DNA of 10,373 bases from assembly GCA_027484885.1 (NCBI GenBank), contig JAIXSD010000505.1, forward strand, positions 1 to 10,373, in the 5' to 3' direction. The notes under the pieces were generated by a model, which had not been told where the DNA came from, made no database searches, and worked only from the letters and a program-made list of their open reading frames with translations. Each line of letters begins with the position of its first letter. Position 1 is the stretch's first letter. Origin of the DNA: Rubrivivax sp. (GTDB taxonomy: Bacteria; Pseudomonadota; Gammaproteobacteria; Burkholderiales; Burkholderiaceae_C). A program made the translations under genes and the position numbers. Positions 1-6,474 of the stretch are shown here, piece after piece.

Positions 1-587
1 GCCGGGTCCTGCGCATGGCGGTTGATCCAGGCCAGATCGAATTTCAAGGCGGTCAGCGAGCCGCCGACATCATCATGGATCTCGCGTGCAATCGCCGCGC
101 GCTCCATCTCCACACTGGTCTGCAGATGGCCGGCCAACTCATGCAGGCGTTGCTTGGACTTGAGCAACTCACGATCGGCCTCGATTCGCGCACGCTCGGA
201 CTCGCAGGCCTCGATGGCATGCAGCAGCGCCGGCGCCAGGCGGGCCAGGTCTTTCTTCAGCAGATAGTCCGAGGCGCCGGTGCGCATCGCCGCCACGGCC
301 GTGTCCTCACCGATCTCGCCGGAGACCAGGATGAAGGGCAAGAGGCGCTTGCTCTCCTTGAGCATGTCCAGCACCAGCAAGCCCGAAAAGCCCGGCAGGT
401 TGTAGTCGGAGATCACGGCATCCCAGTTGCCCTCGAGCGCGCGGCCCACCTCGGCCAGGGTGTCCACCCGGTGCAATTCCAAATCCAGACCGGCACGGCG
501 CAGCTGAGCCATGATCAGTTGATGATCAAGCTCGGAGTCCTCGATGTGCAGCACGCGCAGCCGGCGATCAGCGGTAGAGATCGTCAT
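1..587 (-). CDS. Receiver-domain hybrid sensor histidine kinase (HPK7/HisKA_3 type), N-terminal part only
   Basis: Reading leftwards from an ATG at 587, the frame stays open to the window edge and gives 195 residues. Residues about 10-125 form a CheY-like receiver domain: acidic pair E16/D17 in HIEDSELD, phospho-acceptor D61 in ISDYNLPG, S89 in LVSGE and a conserved lysine at K111 or K112. A helical linker (about 126-160) leads into a dimerisation and phosphotransfer helix with the HisKA_3 pattern EMERAAIAREIHDD, placing the phospho-histidine at H171. The ATP-binding domain lies outside the window. Kinases of this family usually phosphorylate NarL/LuxR-type response regulators; a receiver at the N-terminus suggests that the kinase is itself controlled by phosphorylation. 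It is divergent from the che operon, so CheA could be the source of that phosphate, but this is inference. No clear Shine-Dalgarno sequence precedes the ATG. It is the natural start because the receiver begins about ten residues later. Confidence 0.86.
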   Translation of the reverse strand, partial: MTISTADRRLRVLHIEDSELDHQLIMAQLRRAGLDLELHRVDTLAEVGRALEGNWDAVISDYNLPGFSGLLVLDMLKESKRLLPFILVSGEIGEDTAVAAMRTGASDYLLKKDLARLAPALLHAIEACESERARIEADRELLKSKQRLHELAGHLQTSVEMERAAIAREIHDDVGGSLTALKFDLAWINRHAQDP

Positions 588-676
588 GGGGGGCGAGTAT
601 GCCGGGATTGCATGACCGTCCCGGGCCGTGGGGCCTGTGTGTTGCGCACGAATCTGCAGAGACACCACGCAGACCA

Positions 677-688
677 AGGGTTTACCCT
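677..688. repeat. Short dyad AGGGT-TT-ACCCT in the divergent intergenic region
   Basis: Two perfect 5-base arms are separated by TT, giving a 12-base near-palindrome in the locally A/T-richer part of the gap between the divergent genes. The loop is too short for a good RNA hairpin, so protein binding to DNA would be the more likely use. It could also be chance. Confidence 0.2.
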
Positions 689-746
689 GATATTTCCCAC
701 CCAGACCTGGTCGAATCACACAAATAGGCCGCTTATGCGTCCATTG

Positions 747-768
747 TCCTGTCGACAGTTCTGCAGGA
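747..768. repeat. Nested dyad, candidate operator upstream of the che operon
   Basis: A perfect 10-base palindrome, CTGTCGACAG (749-758), is nested with an outer 5-base inverted pair TCCTG (747-751) and CAGGA (764-768). It lies about 110 bases upstream of the first operon gene. The symmetry is directly visible. That a protein binds here is a guess. Confidence 0.3.
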
Positions 769-865
769 AATGCCGAAGATGCCTGCAAGAACCGGTCACC
801 CTGACGAGCCCGGACTTGATCCCCGCACAGGGTCAGGTCTTGCGCTCCGACAGGTCCATAAGCGT

Positions 866-869
866 GGAG
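866..869 (+). promoter_or_regulatory. Ribosome binding site that decides the start of the CheZ-like gene
   Basis: GGAG sits five bases before the ATG at 875 and eleven before the ATG at 881. The frame is open from an earlier ATG at 770, but that codon lacks comparable spacing and would add a low-complexity 35-residue leader with no resemblance to a chemotaxis protein. The start at 875 is therefore preferred. Confidence 0.6.
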
Positions 870-874
870 CAAAG

Positions 875-1336
875 ATGCTGATGAATGAAACGCCTGACCC
901 ACCCGAGCTGGGAATGACGCCGCTGCTGGCTGCGGCCGAGCTCCAGGATCACCTGATGACGGTCACCAATGACCTGGAGCGTTTGCAACGCCTGCTGGAC
1001 GACGCCGGAGAGGCCTTGTCCACCCACTTCTACAGCGCCTCCAGCCACGTGCATGGTCTGTTGAACGGCGCCAGCGAGGGCGGCGACGCCCACGCACCGG
1101 TGTTGCAGAAAGTCATGCTGGACATCGCCGGGGCCATCACCGCCCTGCAGTTCCAGGACATGGCCACCCAATTGATCGCCCACACCAGCCAGCGTCTGCG
1201 CAACTGCGCCGACCAGCTGGCGCGCGACACCTTTGGCGATGACGAAGACGGGGCCACCGTGGTGGAAATCGCACCTCTGCGACCGAATCCGGTCACACAG
1301 GATGAGATGGACGCCGGTTCTATCGAATTGTTCTAA
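875..1336 (+). CDS. Small CheZ-like chemotaxis protein (putative CheY-P phosphatase)
   Basis: The product is 153 residues from the ATG at 875. It is largely helical: a first long helix about 15-65 and a second about 75-120, the hairpin layout of CheZ but shorter than the 214-residue E. coli protein. The second helix contains ALQFQDMATQLI (residues 90-101), which lines up with the active-site segment AQDFQDLTGQVI of E. coli CheZ. This puts D95 and Q99 at the positions of catalytic D143 and Q147. An acidic stretch and linker (about 118-145) lead to a C-terminus MDAGSIELF, resembling the acidic, Phe-ending CheY-binding tail of CheZ. It sits 49 bases upstream of cheY, as a phosphatase partner would. 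The expected role is hydrolysis of the phosphoryl group on CheY. The alignment is from memory and the protein is divergent, so I leave the symbol blank. It could instead be a related CheY-binding protein without activity. Confidence 0.7.
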   Translation: MLMNETPDPPELGMTPLLAAAELQDHLMTVTNDLERLQRLLDDAGEALSTHFYSASSHVHGLLNGASEGGDAHAPVLQKVMLDIAGAITALQFQDMATQLIAHTSQRLRNCADQLARDTFGDDEDGATVVEIAPLRPNPVTQDEMDAGSIELF

Positions 1337-1385
1337 AGAAGCTCACAAATTTTCCGAAACCAGCTTGATACCCGGAGAAACAACA

Positions 1386-1748
1386 ATGCACTCAATTCTT
1401 GCTGTGGACGATTCGGCCTCGATGCGCCAGATGGTCTCTTTCACGTTGAAGAACGCAGGCTTCAATGTGGTGGAAGCTGTGGACGGACAAGACGCCCTGG
1501 AAAAGTCCGGCACGCGCGACTTTGACCTGGTGCTGACCGACCAGAACATGCCGCGCATGGATGGCATCAGCCTGACCAAGAAGCTGCGTGACAACCCGAA
1601 GTTCAAGACCACGCCGATCCTGATTCTGACCACCGAGTCCAGCGATCAGATGAAGCAAGCCGGCCGCGCCGCCGGTGCCACGGGCTGGTTGGTGAAGCCC
1701 TTTGATCCGGCCAAGCTGATCGAAGTCATCGGCAAAGTCATTCGTTGA
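1386..1748 (+). CDS. cheY: CheY-type single-domain response regulator
   Basis: This 120-residue protein is a stand-alone receiver domain with no output domain. All key residues are present: the acidic pair D8/D9 in AVDDS, phospho-acceptor D52 in LTDQNMPRMDG, T82 in ILTTES, and K104 in LVKPF. The switch position equivalent to Tyr106 of E. coli CheY is W101 (GWLVKPF). GGAG at 1374-1377 lies eight bases before the ATG at 1386; the frame is open further upstream to 1233, but that part overlaps the CheZ-like gene. It is the likely phospho-acceptor for the CheA encoded 25 bases downstream, carrying the signal to the flagellar switch or another motility target. The CheZ-like protein just upstream is its probable phosphatase. 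Which motor it serves cannot be told from this window. Confidence 0.93.
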   Translation: MHSILAVDDSASMRQMVSFTLKNAGFNVVEAVDGQDALEKSGTRDFDLVLTDQNMPRMDGISLTKKLRDNPKFKTTPILILTTESSDQMKQAGRAAGATGWLVKPFDPAKLIEVIGKVIR

Positions 1749-1773
1749 TGCGCTCACCACACTGGAGTAAAGC

Positions 1774-3900
1774 ATGGGAGATATGACCTCCGAGGGCGCC
1801 AGCCTGAGCGCCGGCATTGACCTGAGCCAGTTTTACCAAGTCTTCTTCGAAGAAGCCGCCGAAAACCTCGACACCATGGAACAGCTGCTGCTGAACCTGA
1901 ATGTCGAAACCGCCGACGACGAAGAGCTCAACGCCATCTTCCGCTGCGCCCACTCGATCAAGGGCGGCGCTGCCACCTTCGGTTTCAGCGACGTCGCTGA
2001 GCTGACCCACCAGATGGAAACGCTGCTGGATAAGCTGCGTCGCCACGAGTTGCAAGCCACTTCGCCCATGGTCGATGTGCTGCTGCAGTCGGGCGACGCT
2101 TTGCGCGCTCAGCTCGGCCGCCACCAAGGTTCGGGTGCAGATGCCGTGGACACCAGCGATCTGCTGACCAGCATCCGCAGCTTCGTCGAGGGTGAGCAGC
2201 CGGCTTCGGCACCGGCCGCAGCGCCAGCGCCGGCGCCCAAAGCTGCGCCAGCCCCCGCACCCAAGGCCGCTGCACCGGCCAAGCCGACAGCGCGCGAGCT
2301 GGAGCTGCAAGTGGGCCCGCTCAGCGATCTGAGCCTGGCCGACAACCTGGTGGAGCTGTTCAAGGAAATCACCGACCTCGGCACCATCGAGCCGCTCGAC
2401 GGCGGTGTTGCCGCGGACGGCATCCGTCGCTTCAAGATTCTGACCGGCAGCTCGGACAACGACCTGCTGGATCTCTTCACCTTCCACGTCGCCCGTGAAC
2501 AAGTCAAGCTGACGCCCTTCGGCCCCGGCTTCGGCTTCCACGCCGACGCACCCGGCGCACCGGCCGCCGAGGAAAAAGACAACGACCCCGGCTACGGCTT
2601 CTTCGACAACGCGCCCGGCACGCCCGACACGCCCGAAGTCAGCACCGAGCTGAAGGTGCAGGCCGAAGTTGCCAAGCCCGTGGTGGCCGCCGCCCCTGCC
2701 GTCAAGGCCGAGGCACGCCCGGCCGCAGCCGGCATGGAGCAATCCACGCTGCGCGTGTCCATCGAAAAGGTCGACCAGCTGATCAACCTGGTCGGCGAGC
2801 TGGTGATCACGCAAGCCATGCTGGCGCAGAACAGCCGCGACCTGGCGCCGGGTCTGTACCAACAGCTGGCCTCGGGCCTGGCCGATCTGGAACGCAACAC
2901 CCGCGACCTGCAAGAGTCGGTGATGTCGATCCGCATGATTCCCATGTCGGTCGTTTTCAACCGCTTCCCGCGCATGCTGCGCGACCTGGCGGCCAAGCTG
3001 GGCAAGAAGGTCGAACTGGTCACCCAGGGTGAAGCCACCGAGCTGGACAAGAGCCTGGTCGAGAAGATCACCGACCCGCTGACCCATCTGGTGCGCAACA
3101 GCTGCGACCACGGCATCGAACAACCGGCCGACCGGATCGCCAAGGGCAAGCCCGAGCAAGGCACCATCACCTTGGTTGCATCGCACCAGGGCGGCTCCAT
3201 CGTCATTGAAGTCCGTGACGACGGCCGTGGCCTGAACCGCGAAAAGCTGATCAAGAAGGCGCGCGAGAAAGGCATCGACGCACCCGACACCATGACCGAT
3301 GCCGAGGTCTGGGGTCTGATCTTCGCACCGGGCTTCTCCACCGCCGACCAGGTCACCGATGTGTCCGGCCGCGGTGTGGGCATGGACGTGGTGAAGAAGA
3401 ACATCACCTCGCTGGGCGGCACGGTCGAGATCGACTCCGCCGAAGGCTATGGCATGAAGGTCTCAGTGCGTCTGCCACTGACCCTGGCCATCATGGACGG
3501 CATGAGCGTGGGCGTGGGCGAAGAGGTCTACATCCTGCCTCTGTCCTCGGTGGTCGAGTCCTTCCAGGTGCAAGCCGACACCATCAAGACCGTGGCCGGC
3601 TCCGGCCGTGTGGTCGAGGTGCGTGACGAGTACATGCCGGTCATCGGCCTGGAAACCATCTTCAACGTGCCTCGCTTCGACTTCGAGCATGTCTCTTCCA
3701 TCATGGTGGTGGTCGAGGCCGAAGGTGGGCGCGTGGCCTTGCTGGTGGACGAGTTGCTCGGCCAGCAGCAGGTGGTGGTCAAGAACCTGGAAGCCAATTA
3801 CCGCAAGGTCAACGACGTCTCCGGCGCCACCATCATGGGCGACGGCCGCGTGGCGCTGATTCTGGATGTGGGCAGCCTGGTACGCCGCTCGCGCCACTGA
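1774..3900 (+). CDS. cheA: CheA chemotaxis histidine autokinase
   Basis: The 708-residue protein has the full CheA layout. P1 (about 15-140) carries the phospho-histidine H60 in AHSIKGGAATFGF. After an Ala/Pro/Lys linker (about 141-172), residues 174-247 form a compact P2-like domain unlike E. coli P2. A second linker (248-320) holds a repeated motif, PG(F/Y)GF..APG.P. P3 dimerisation (about 323-390) starts at STLRVSIEKVDQLINLVGEL. The P4 kinase domain (about 391-570) has N442 in RNSCDHGIE, DDGRG at 482-486, a GF/ST lid at 520-523 and SGRGVGMDVV at 531-540. P5, the CheW-like coupling domain, ends near 705 with IMGDGRVALILDV. The enzyme autophosphorylates under receptor control at the membrane array and passes phosphate to CheY. 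GGAG at 1764-1767 is six bases before the ATG, which is preferred to the in-frame ATG at 1783. The gap to cheY is 25 bases. Confidence 0.96.
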   Translation: MGDMTSEGASLSAGIDLSQFYQVFFEEAAENLDTMEQLLLNLNVETADDEELNAIFRCAHSIKGGAATFGFSDVAELTHQMETLLDKLRRHELQATSPMVDVLLQSGDALRAQLGRHQGSGADAVDTSDLLTSIRSFVEGEQPASAPAAAPAPAPKAAPAPAPKAAAPAKPTARELELQVGPLSDLSLADNLVELFKEITDLGTIEPLDGGVAADGIRRFKILTGSSDNDLLDLFTFHVAREQVKLTPFGPGFGFHADAPGAPAAEEKDNDPGYGFFDNAPGTPDTPEVSTELKVQAEVAKPVVAAAPAVKAEARPAAAGMEQSTLRVSIEKVDQLINLVGELVITQAMLAQNSRDLAPGLYQQLASGLADLERNTRDLQESVMSIRMIPMSVVFNRFPRMLRDLAAKLGKKVELVTQGEATELDKSLVEKITDPLTHLVRNSCDHGIEQPADRIAKGKPEQGTITLVASHQGGSIVIEVRDDGRGLNREKLIKKAREKGIDAPDTMTDAEVWGLIFAPGFSTADQVTDVSGRGVGMDVVKKNITSLGGTVEIDSAEGYGMKVSVRLPLTLAIMDGMSVGVGEEVYILPLSSVVESFQVQADTIKTVAGSGRVVEVRDEYMPVIGLETIFNVPRFDFEHVSSIMVVVEAEGGRVALLVDELLGQQQVVVKNLEANYRKVNDVSGATIMGDGRVALILDVGSLVRRSRH
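2521..2625 (+). repeat. Duplicated aromatic/proline motif in the CheA P2-P3 linker
   Basis: CheA residues 250-263 (GPGFGFHADAPGAP) and 271-284 (DPGYGFFDNAPGTP) are two copies of a PG(F/Y)GF..(D/N)APG(A/T)P motif, 21 residues apart within an otherwise disordered, acidic linker. The conserved aromatics in a low-complexity linker suggest a short binding motif rather than a simple spacer. Its partner is not known from the sequence. Confidence 0.6.
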
Positions 3901-3951
3901 GGGATCGCTTCCAGCGCACCCGTATTTCGAATTGAACGATAGAGGTAATCG

Positions 3952-5787
3952 ATGAACCTGAGCGCCATGCTCCGCATGTTCAGCATCCGCACCCGCATGA
4001 TCGGCGCCATTGCCATGGTTTTGGCACTGCTGCTAATCGTGGGCGGTGTCGGCCTGTACGGCATGAACTCGCTGCGCGGTCAAAGCAAGCAGTTCGCCGA
4101 CAAGTCGGTGCTGGATGCCAACCACATGACCCTGGTGATTCAAGCCATGGGCAATCTGCGGCGCTATGAAAAGGACATGGTCATCACCCATGCCCAGCCC
4201 GATCAGGTCAAGAGCTACCACCAGAAATGGGATGAAGCTCGCAAGGCACTGGAGGACAACATCAAGGCCTTGATGTTGGGCCACGATGATGCCAACAACC
4301 GTGTCATGGGCCAGATCATGCCCCTGATGACCGACTACGTCGCCAAGGCTCAGCCGGTGCTGGCTCAATTGGAATCAGGTTCGATCACGAACTCCGGCGA
4401 CGCCAACAACGCGCTGAAGGGCGCCAAAGAGCATGCCCATGAGGCGGAGAAGCTGCTGGCCGAGCTGCGCAAGTCGCTGGCCCAGGAGTCGGAGAAGGCC
4501 TTGAAGGCCAGCGAGGCCACCCAGAGCAATGTGTTCACCGTCTTCATTGCGGTTCTGATCCTCAGCTCGGTGATCGTGGTTCCGCTGACCTTGCTGAATA
4601 TGCAGAGCATCTGCACGCCGCTGGCCGAAGCTGGCGCACTGGCCGACGCCATCGCCAAAGGTGACCTGACCATGAGCGCGCAAGCGGTCGTAGGCCAGGA
4701 TGAGGCCTCGCACCTGATGAACTCGCTGCAGAACATGCAGCAGGCGCTGCAAAGCCTGGTCGGCCATCTGCGCATCTCGGCGGACAGCATCCGCACCGCC
4801 TCGGTCGAGATCGCCACCGGCAACCAGGATTTGTCCGGCCGCACCGAGCAGACCGCCTCCAACCTGCAGCAGGCAGCTTCCTCCATGGTTCAGCTGACCG
4901 GCACGGTCAAGCAGACGGCCGACTCGGCCCGCACCGCCAACCAGCTGGCCAACTCCGCCTCCGGCGCAGCGGCCAAGGGTGGCGAGGTGGTGGGCCAGGT
5001 CGTGGCCACCATGGACGAGATCAACACCAGCTCCAAGAAGATCAGCGACATCATCGGCGTGATCGACGGCATTGCCTTCCAGACCAACATCCTGGCCTTG
5101 AATGCGGCTGTGGAAGCAGCGCGTGCCGGTGAGCAAGGCCGCGGCTTTGCCGTGGTGGCAAGCGAAGTGCGCAGCCTGGCGCAGCGCAGCGCCGAAGCTG
5201 CCCGCGAGATCAAAACCCTGATCGGCGCCAGCGTCGAGCGCGTCGAGACCGGCTCGCGCCTGGTGCAAGAAGCCGGCAGCTCCATGACCGACATCGTCAC
5301 CAGCGTGCAGCGCGTCAGCGACATCATTGGCGAGATTTCGGCCGCGGCCAGCGAGCAAAGCGACGGCATCGGCCAGGTCAATCAATCGGTGGTGCAGCTG
5401 GATCAAATGACCCAGCAGAACGCAGCCTTGGTGGAAGAGTCGGCCGCTGCCGCCGAGAGCCTGAAAGACCAAGCCGAGCGACTGGCCGAAGCCGTGGACA
5501 AGTTCAAAGTCCGGGCCGATGCCAAACCCAGCCATGCCAGTGGATTCAGCGCCGGTAAATCGCAGACTGGCGTGAAGTCTTCCAGCATCCAGCCGAGCAG
5601 CAACAGCCCTGCCCCGAGCCACAAGGCCCACAGCACGGCAAGCTCCAGCATCAGCAGCGCGGCCAAGAGCGCGCCCAGCCCGCGCCCGTCTCCTGCCACT
5701 GCGCCTGCCGCAGCACGCTCGCCGGCACCGGCCCGCGCACCGGCCCCGCAGCCAGCGCAGGCAGAAGGCGACTGGGAGTCCTTCTGA
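3952..5787 (+). CDS. Methyl-accepting chemotaxis protein with four-helix-bundle sensor (receptor 1)
   Basis: This 611-residue receptor has a first membrane helix at about 16-36, a periplasmic four-helix-bundle (4HB_MCP type) sensor at about 40-190, a second membrane helix at about 194-216, a HAMP domain (about 217-270) and a long cytoplasmic coiled-coil hairpin (about 276-520). The hairpin tip at 374-403 contains the [18 protein letters not shown] signature. Glx pairs typical of methylation sites occur at E299/Q300, Q306/Q307, V313/Q314 and E496/E497. The hairpin appears colinear with E. coli Tsr, which suggests the 36-heptad class. A Pro/Ala/Ser linker (about 521-604) leads to a CheR-docking DWESF at 607-611. 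The HAMP entry has Cys221 in SICTPL. It would sense a periplasmic ligand or binding protein and control CheA. GAGG at 3942-3945 is six bases before the ATG. The ligand cannot be predicted. Confidence 0.93.
   Translation: MNLSAMLRMFSIRTRMIGAIAMVLALLLIVGGVGLYGMNSLRGQSKQFADKSVLDANHMTLVIQAMGNLRRYEKDMVITHAQPDQVKSYHQKWDEARKALEDNIKALMLGHDDANNRVMGQIMPLMTDYVAKAQPVLAQLESGSITNSGDANNALKGAKEHAHEAEKLLAELRKSLAQESEKALKASEATQSNVFTVFIAVLILSSVIVVPLTLLNMQSICTPLAEAGALADAIAKGDLTMSAQAVVGQDEASHLMNSLQNMQQALQSLVGHLRISADSIRTASVEIATGNQDLSGRTEQTASNLQQAASSMVQLTGTVKQTADSARTANQLANSASGAAAKGGEVVGQVVATMDEINTSSKKISDIIGVIDGIAFQTNILALNAAVEAARAGEQGRGFAVVASEVRSLAQRSAEAAREIKTLIGASVERVETGSRLVQEAGSSMTDIVTSVQRVSDIIGEISAAASEQSDGIGQVNQSVVQLDQMTQQNAALVEESAAAAESLKDQAERLAEAVDKFKVRADAKPSHASGFSAGKSQTGVKSSSIQPSSNSPAPSHKAHSTASSSISSAAKSAPSPRPSPATAPAAARSPAPARAPAPQPAQAEGDWESF
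4777..5508 (+). repeat. Receptor signalling-domain repeat, copy 1 of 3
   Basis: This stretch encodes the coiled-coil hairpin of receptor 1 (residues 276-519). It is very similar in DNA and protein to 7651-8379 and to 9778 onwards, with no gaps needed to align the three proteins. The copies are direct repeats 2.1-2.9 kb apart. Confidence 0.85.
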
Positions 5788-5846
5788 ATACCGTCTCCTC
5801 GATTCACGAGCAATTTGTCAAACCCGCACACCACACGAGGTAAGCC

Positions 5847-6377
5847 ATGGAAACCACCCGAGACAACGTGCCGGCCCTGCGCCAGGACACTGGCAACCTG
5901 GCCCTGAAAGCGCATGGCCCGGCCAGCGGCGAATACCTGACCTTCCGTCTGGGTGCCGAGGAATACGGCATCGACATCCTGAAGGTGCAGGAAATCCGCT
6001 CCTACGAGCCGCCGACCCGCATCGCCAACGCGCCTGATTTCATCAAGGGCGTGGTCAATCTGCGCGGCGTCATCGTCCCCATCGTCGATCTGCGCCTGAA
6101 GCTGGGCTGCCCCAGCGCCGAGTACAACAGCTTCACCGTGGTGATCGTGCTCAATGTGCGCAACCGCGTGGTCGGCGCGGTGGTCGATTCGGTGTCCGAT
6201 GTGCTGGAACTGAACCGCGACGCCATCCGCCCAGCGCCTGAGATGAGCTCTGCCTCGGTCGACACCAGCTTCATCACCGGCATCGGCACCGTCAGTGAAC
6301 GCATGTTGATCCTGATGGACATCGAGGGCCTGATGAGCAGCGCCGACATGGGCTTGATGGACTCACTGGCCATGTAA
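5847..6377 (+). CDS. cheW: CheW coupling protein
   Basis: A 176-residue CheW. After about 28 variable residues, the fold starts at EYLTFRLGAEEYGIDILKVQEI (30-50) and includes the hallmark segment GVVNLRGVIVPIVDLR (68-83), VVGAVVDSVSDVLEL (108-122) and FITGIG (142-147) before the last strand ERMLILMDIEGL. It bridges CheA P5 and the receptor tips in the hexagonal array. The C-terminus has a Met-rich tail, SSADMGLMDSLAM, and with the N-terminal extension the protein is slightly longer than E. coli CheW. It lies between two receptor genes rather than beside cheA; the gap to receptor 1 is 59 bases. GAGG at 5837-5840 is six bases before the ATG. Confidence 0.95.
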   Translation: METTRDNVPALRQDTGNLALKAHGPASGEYLTFRLGAEEYGIDILKVQEIRSYEPPTRIANAPDFIKGVVNLRGVIVPIVDLRLKLGCPSAEYNSFTVVIVLNVRNRVVGAVVDSVSDVLELNRDAIRPAPEMSSASVDTSFITGIGTVSERMLILMDIEGLMSSADMGLMDSLAM

Positions 6378-6416
6378 GCCTTTCCCGCGCCGGACCAGGG
6401 GGCGGGATGCCATGAC

Positions 6417-6438
6417 CCGCTGCCGGATCACGCAGCGG
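6417..6438 (+). other. Perfect 7-bp inverted repeat (RNA hairpin) between cheW and receptor 2
   Basis: CCGCTGC (6417-6423) and GCAGCGG (6432-6438) form a perfect seven-base-pair stem around an eight-base loop in the longest gap inside the operon (97 bases). No run of T follows, so it is not a standard intrinsic terminator. It begins 40 bases after the cheW stop and ends 25 bases before the ribosome binding site of receptor 2. It could protect or attenuate the mRNA, or be chance in GC-rich DNA. Confidence 0.4.
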
Positions 6439-6463
6439 CGCGCCACTCTTCGAAGACTTCGTT

Positions 6464-6467
6464 GGAG
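6464..6467 (+). promoter_or_regulatory. Ribosome binding site that decides the start of receptor 2
   Basis: GGAG lies seven bases before the ATG at 6475. The frame is open from an ATG at 6412, but that would add 21 Arg-rich residues ahead of the membrane helix and has less ideal spacing to a purine-rich stretch. The start at 6475 is preferred, giving 727 residues. Confidence 0.6.
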
Positions 6468-6474
6468 CAGCAAA

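Larger units (their letters stand above)
588..874. promoter_or_regulatory. Divergent intergenic region, probable promoter/operator region of the che operon
   Basis: This 287-base gap separates two divergent genes and should carry a promoter for each. I see no good sigma-70 or flagellar sigma-28 promoter by eye. It does contain short dyads: AGGGT-TT-ACCCT at 677-688, a perfect 10-base palindrome CTGTCGACAG at 749-758 lying inside a wider TCCTG...CAGGA dyad (747-768), and CCTGAC/GTCAGG arms flanking about 800-835. The hexamer CAGGTC also occurs twice near 834-857. An open frame crosses the region on the plus strand, but it is mainly a shadow of the kinase gene. The regulatory role is inferred from position only. 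Confidence 0.4.

Noticed and set aside
754..779. Possible flagellar sigma-28 promoter (GACAGTTC then GCCGAAGA)
   Set aside because: Each box matches the E. coli consensus only partly and the spacer is 10 rather than 11 bases; too weak to annotate.
770..874. Upstream ATG extension of the CheZ-like gene
   Set aside because: The extra 35 residues are low-complexity and have no CheZ-like pattern, and a well-spaced GGAG precedes the ATG at 875.
15..881. 288-residue plus-strand frame across the kinase gene and the intergenic region
   Set aside because: Its first two thirds are antisense to the receiver-kinase, which has clear domain motifs. The rest covers the promoter region and has no family resemblance.
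1738..3186. 482-residue open frame antisense to cheA
   Set aside because: It is a shadow of the GC-biased codons of cheA. Its translation is compositionally odd (rich in Gly, His, Gln, Val) with no recognisable domain, while the sense strand encodes an intact CheA.
4375..5631. 418-residue antisense frame over receptor 1, with similar ones at 7372-8400 and 8974-10356
   Set aside because: The three antisense frames resemble each other only because the signalling domains they oppose do. They contain no start context or domain of their own.
5801..5813. Small CTCG...CGAG inverted repeat between receptor 1 and cheW
   Set aside because: A four-base stem is expected by chance in GC-rich DNA, and there is no T-run.
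6384..6406. CCCGC...GCGGG inverted repeat after cheW as a terminator
   Set aside because: The stem is only five base pairs with mismatches inside and no T-run follows. The following gene is in the same direction and likely co-transcribed.
6412..6474. Upstream ATG extension of receptor 2
   Set aside because: It adds an Arg-rich leader partly encoded by the hairpin at 6417-6438. A standard ribosome binding site precedes the ATG at 6475.
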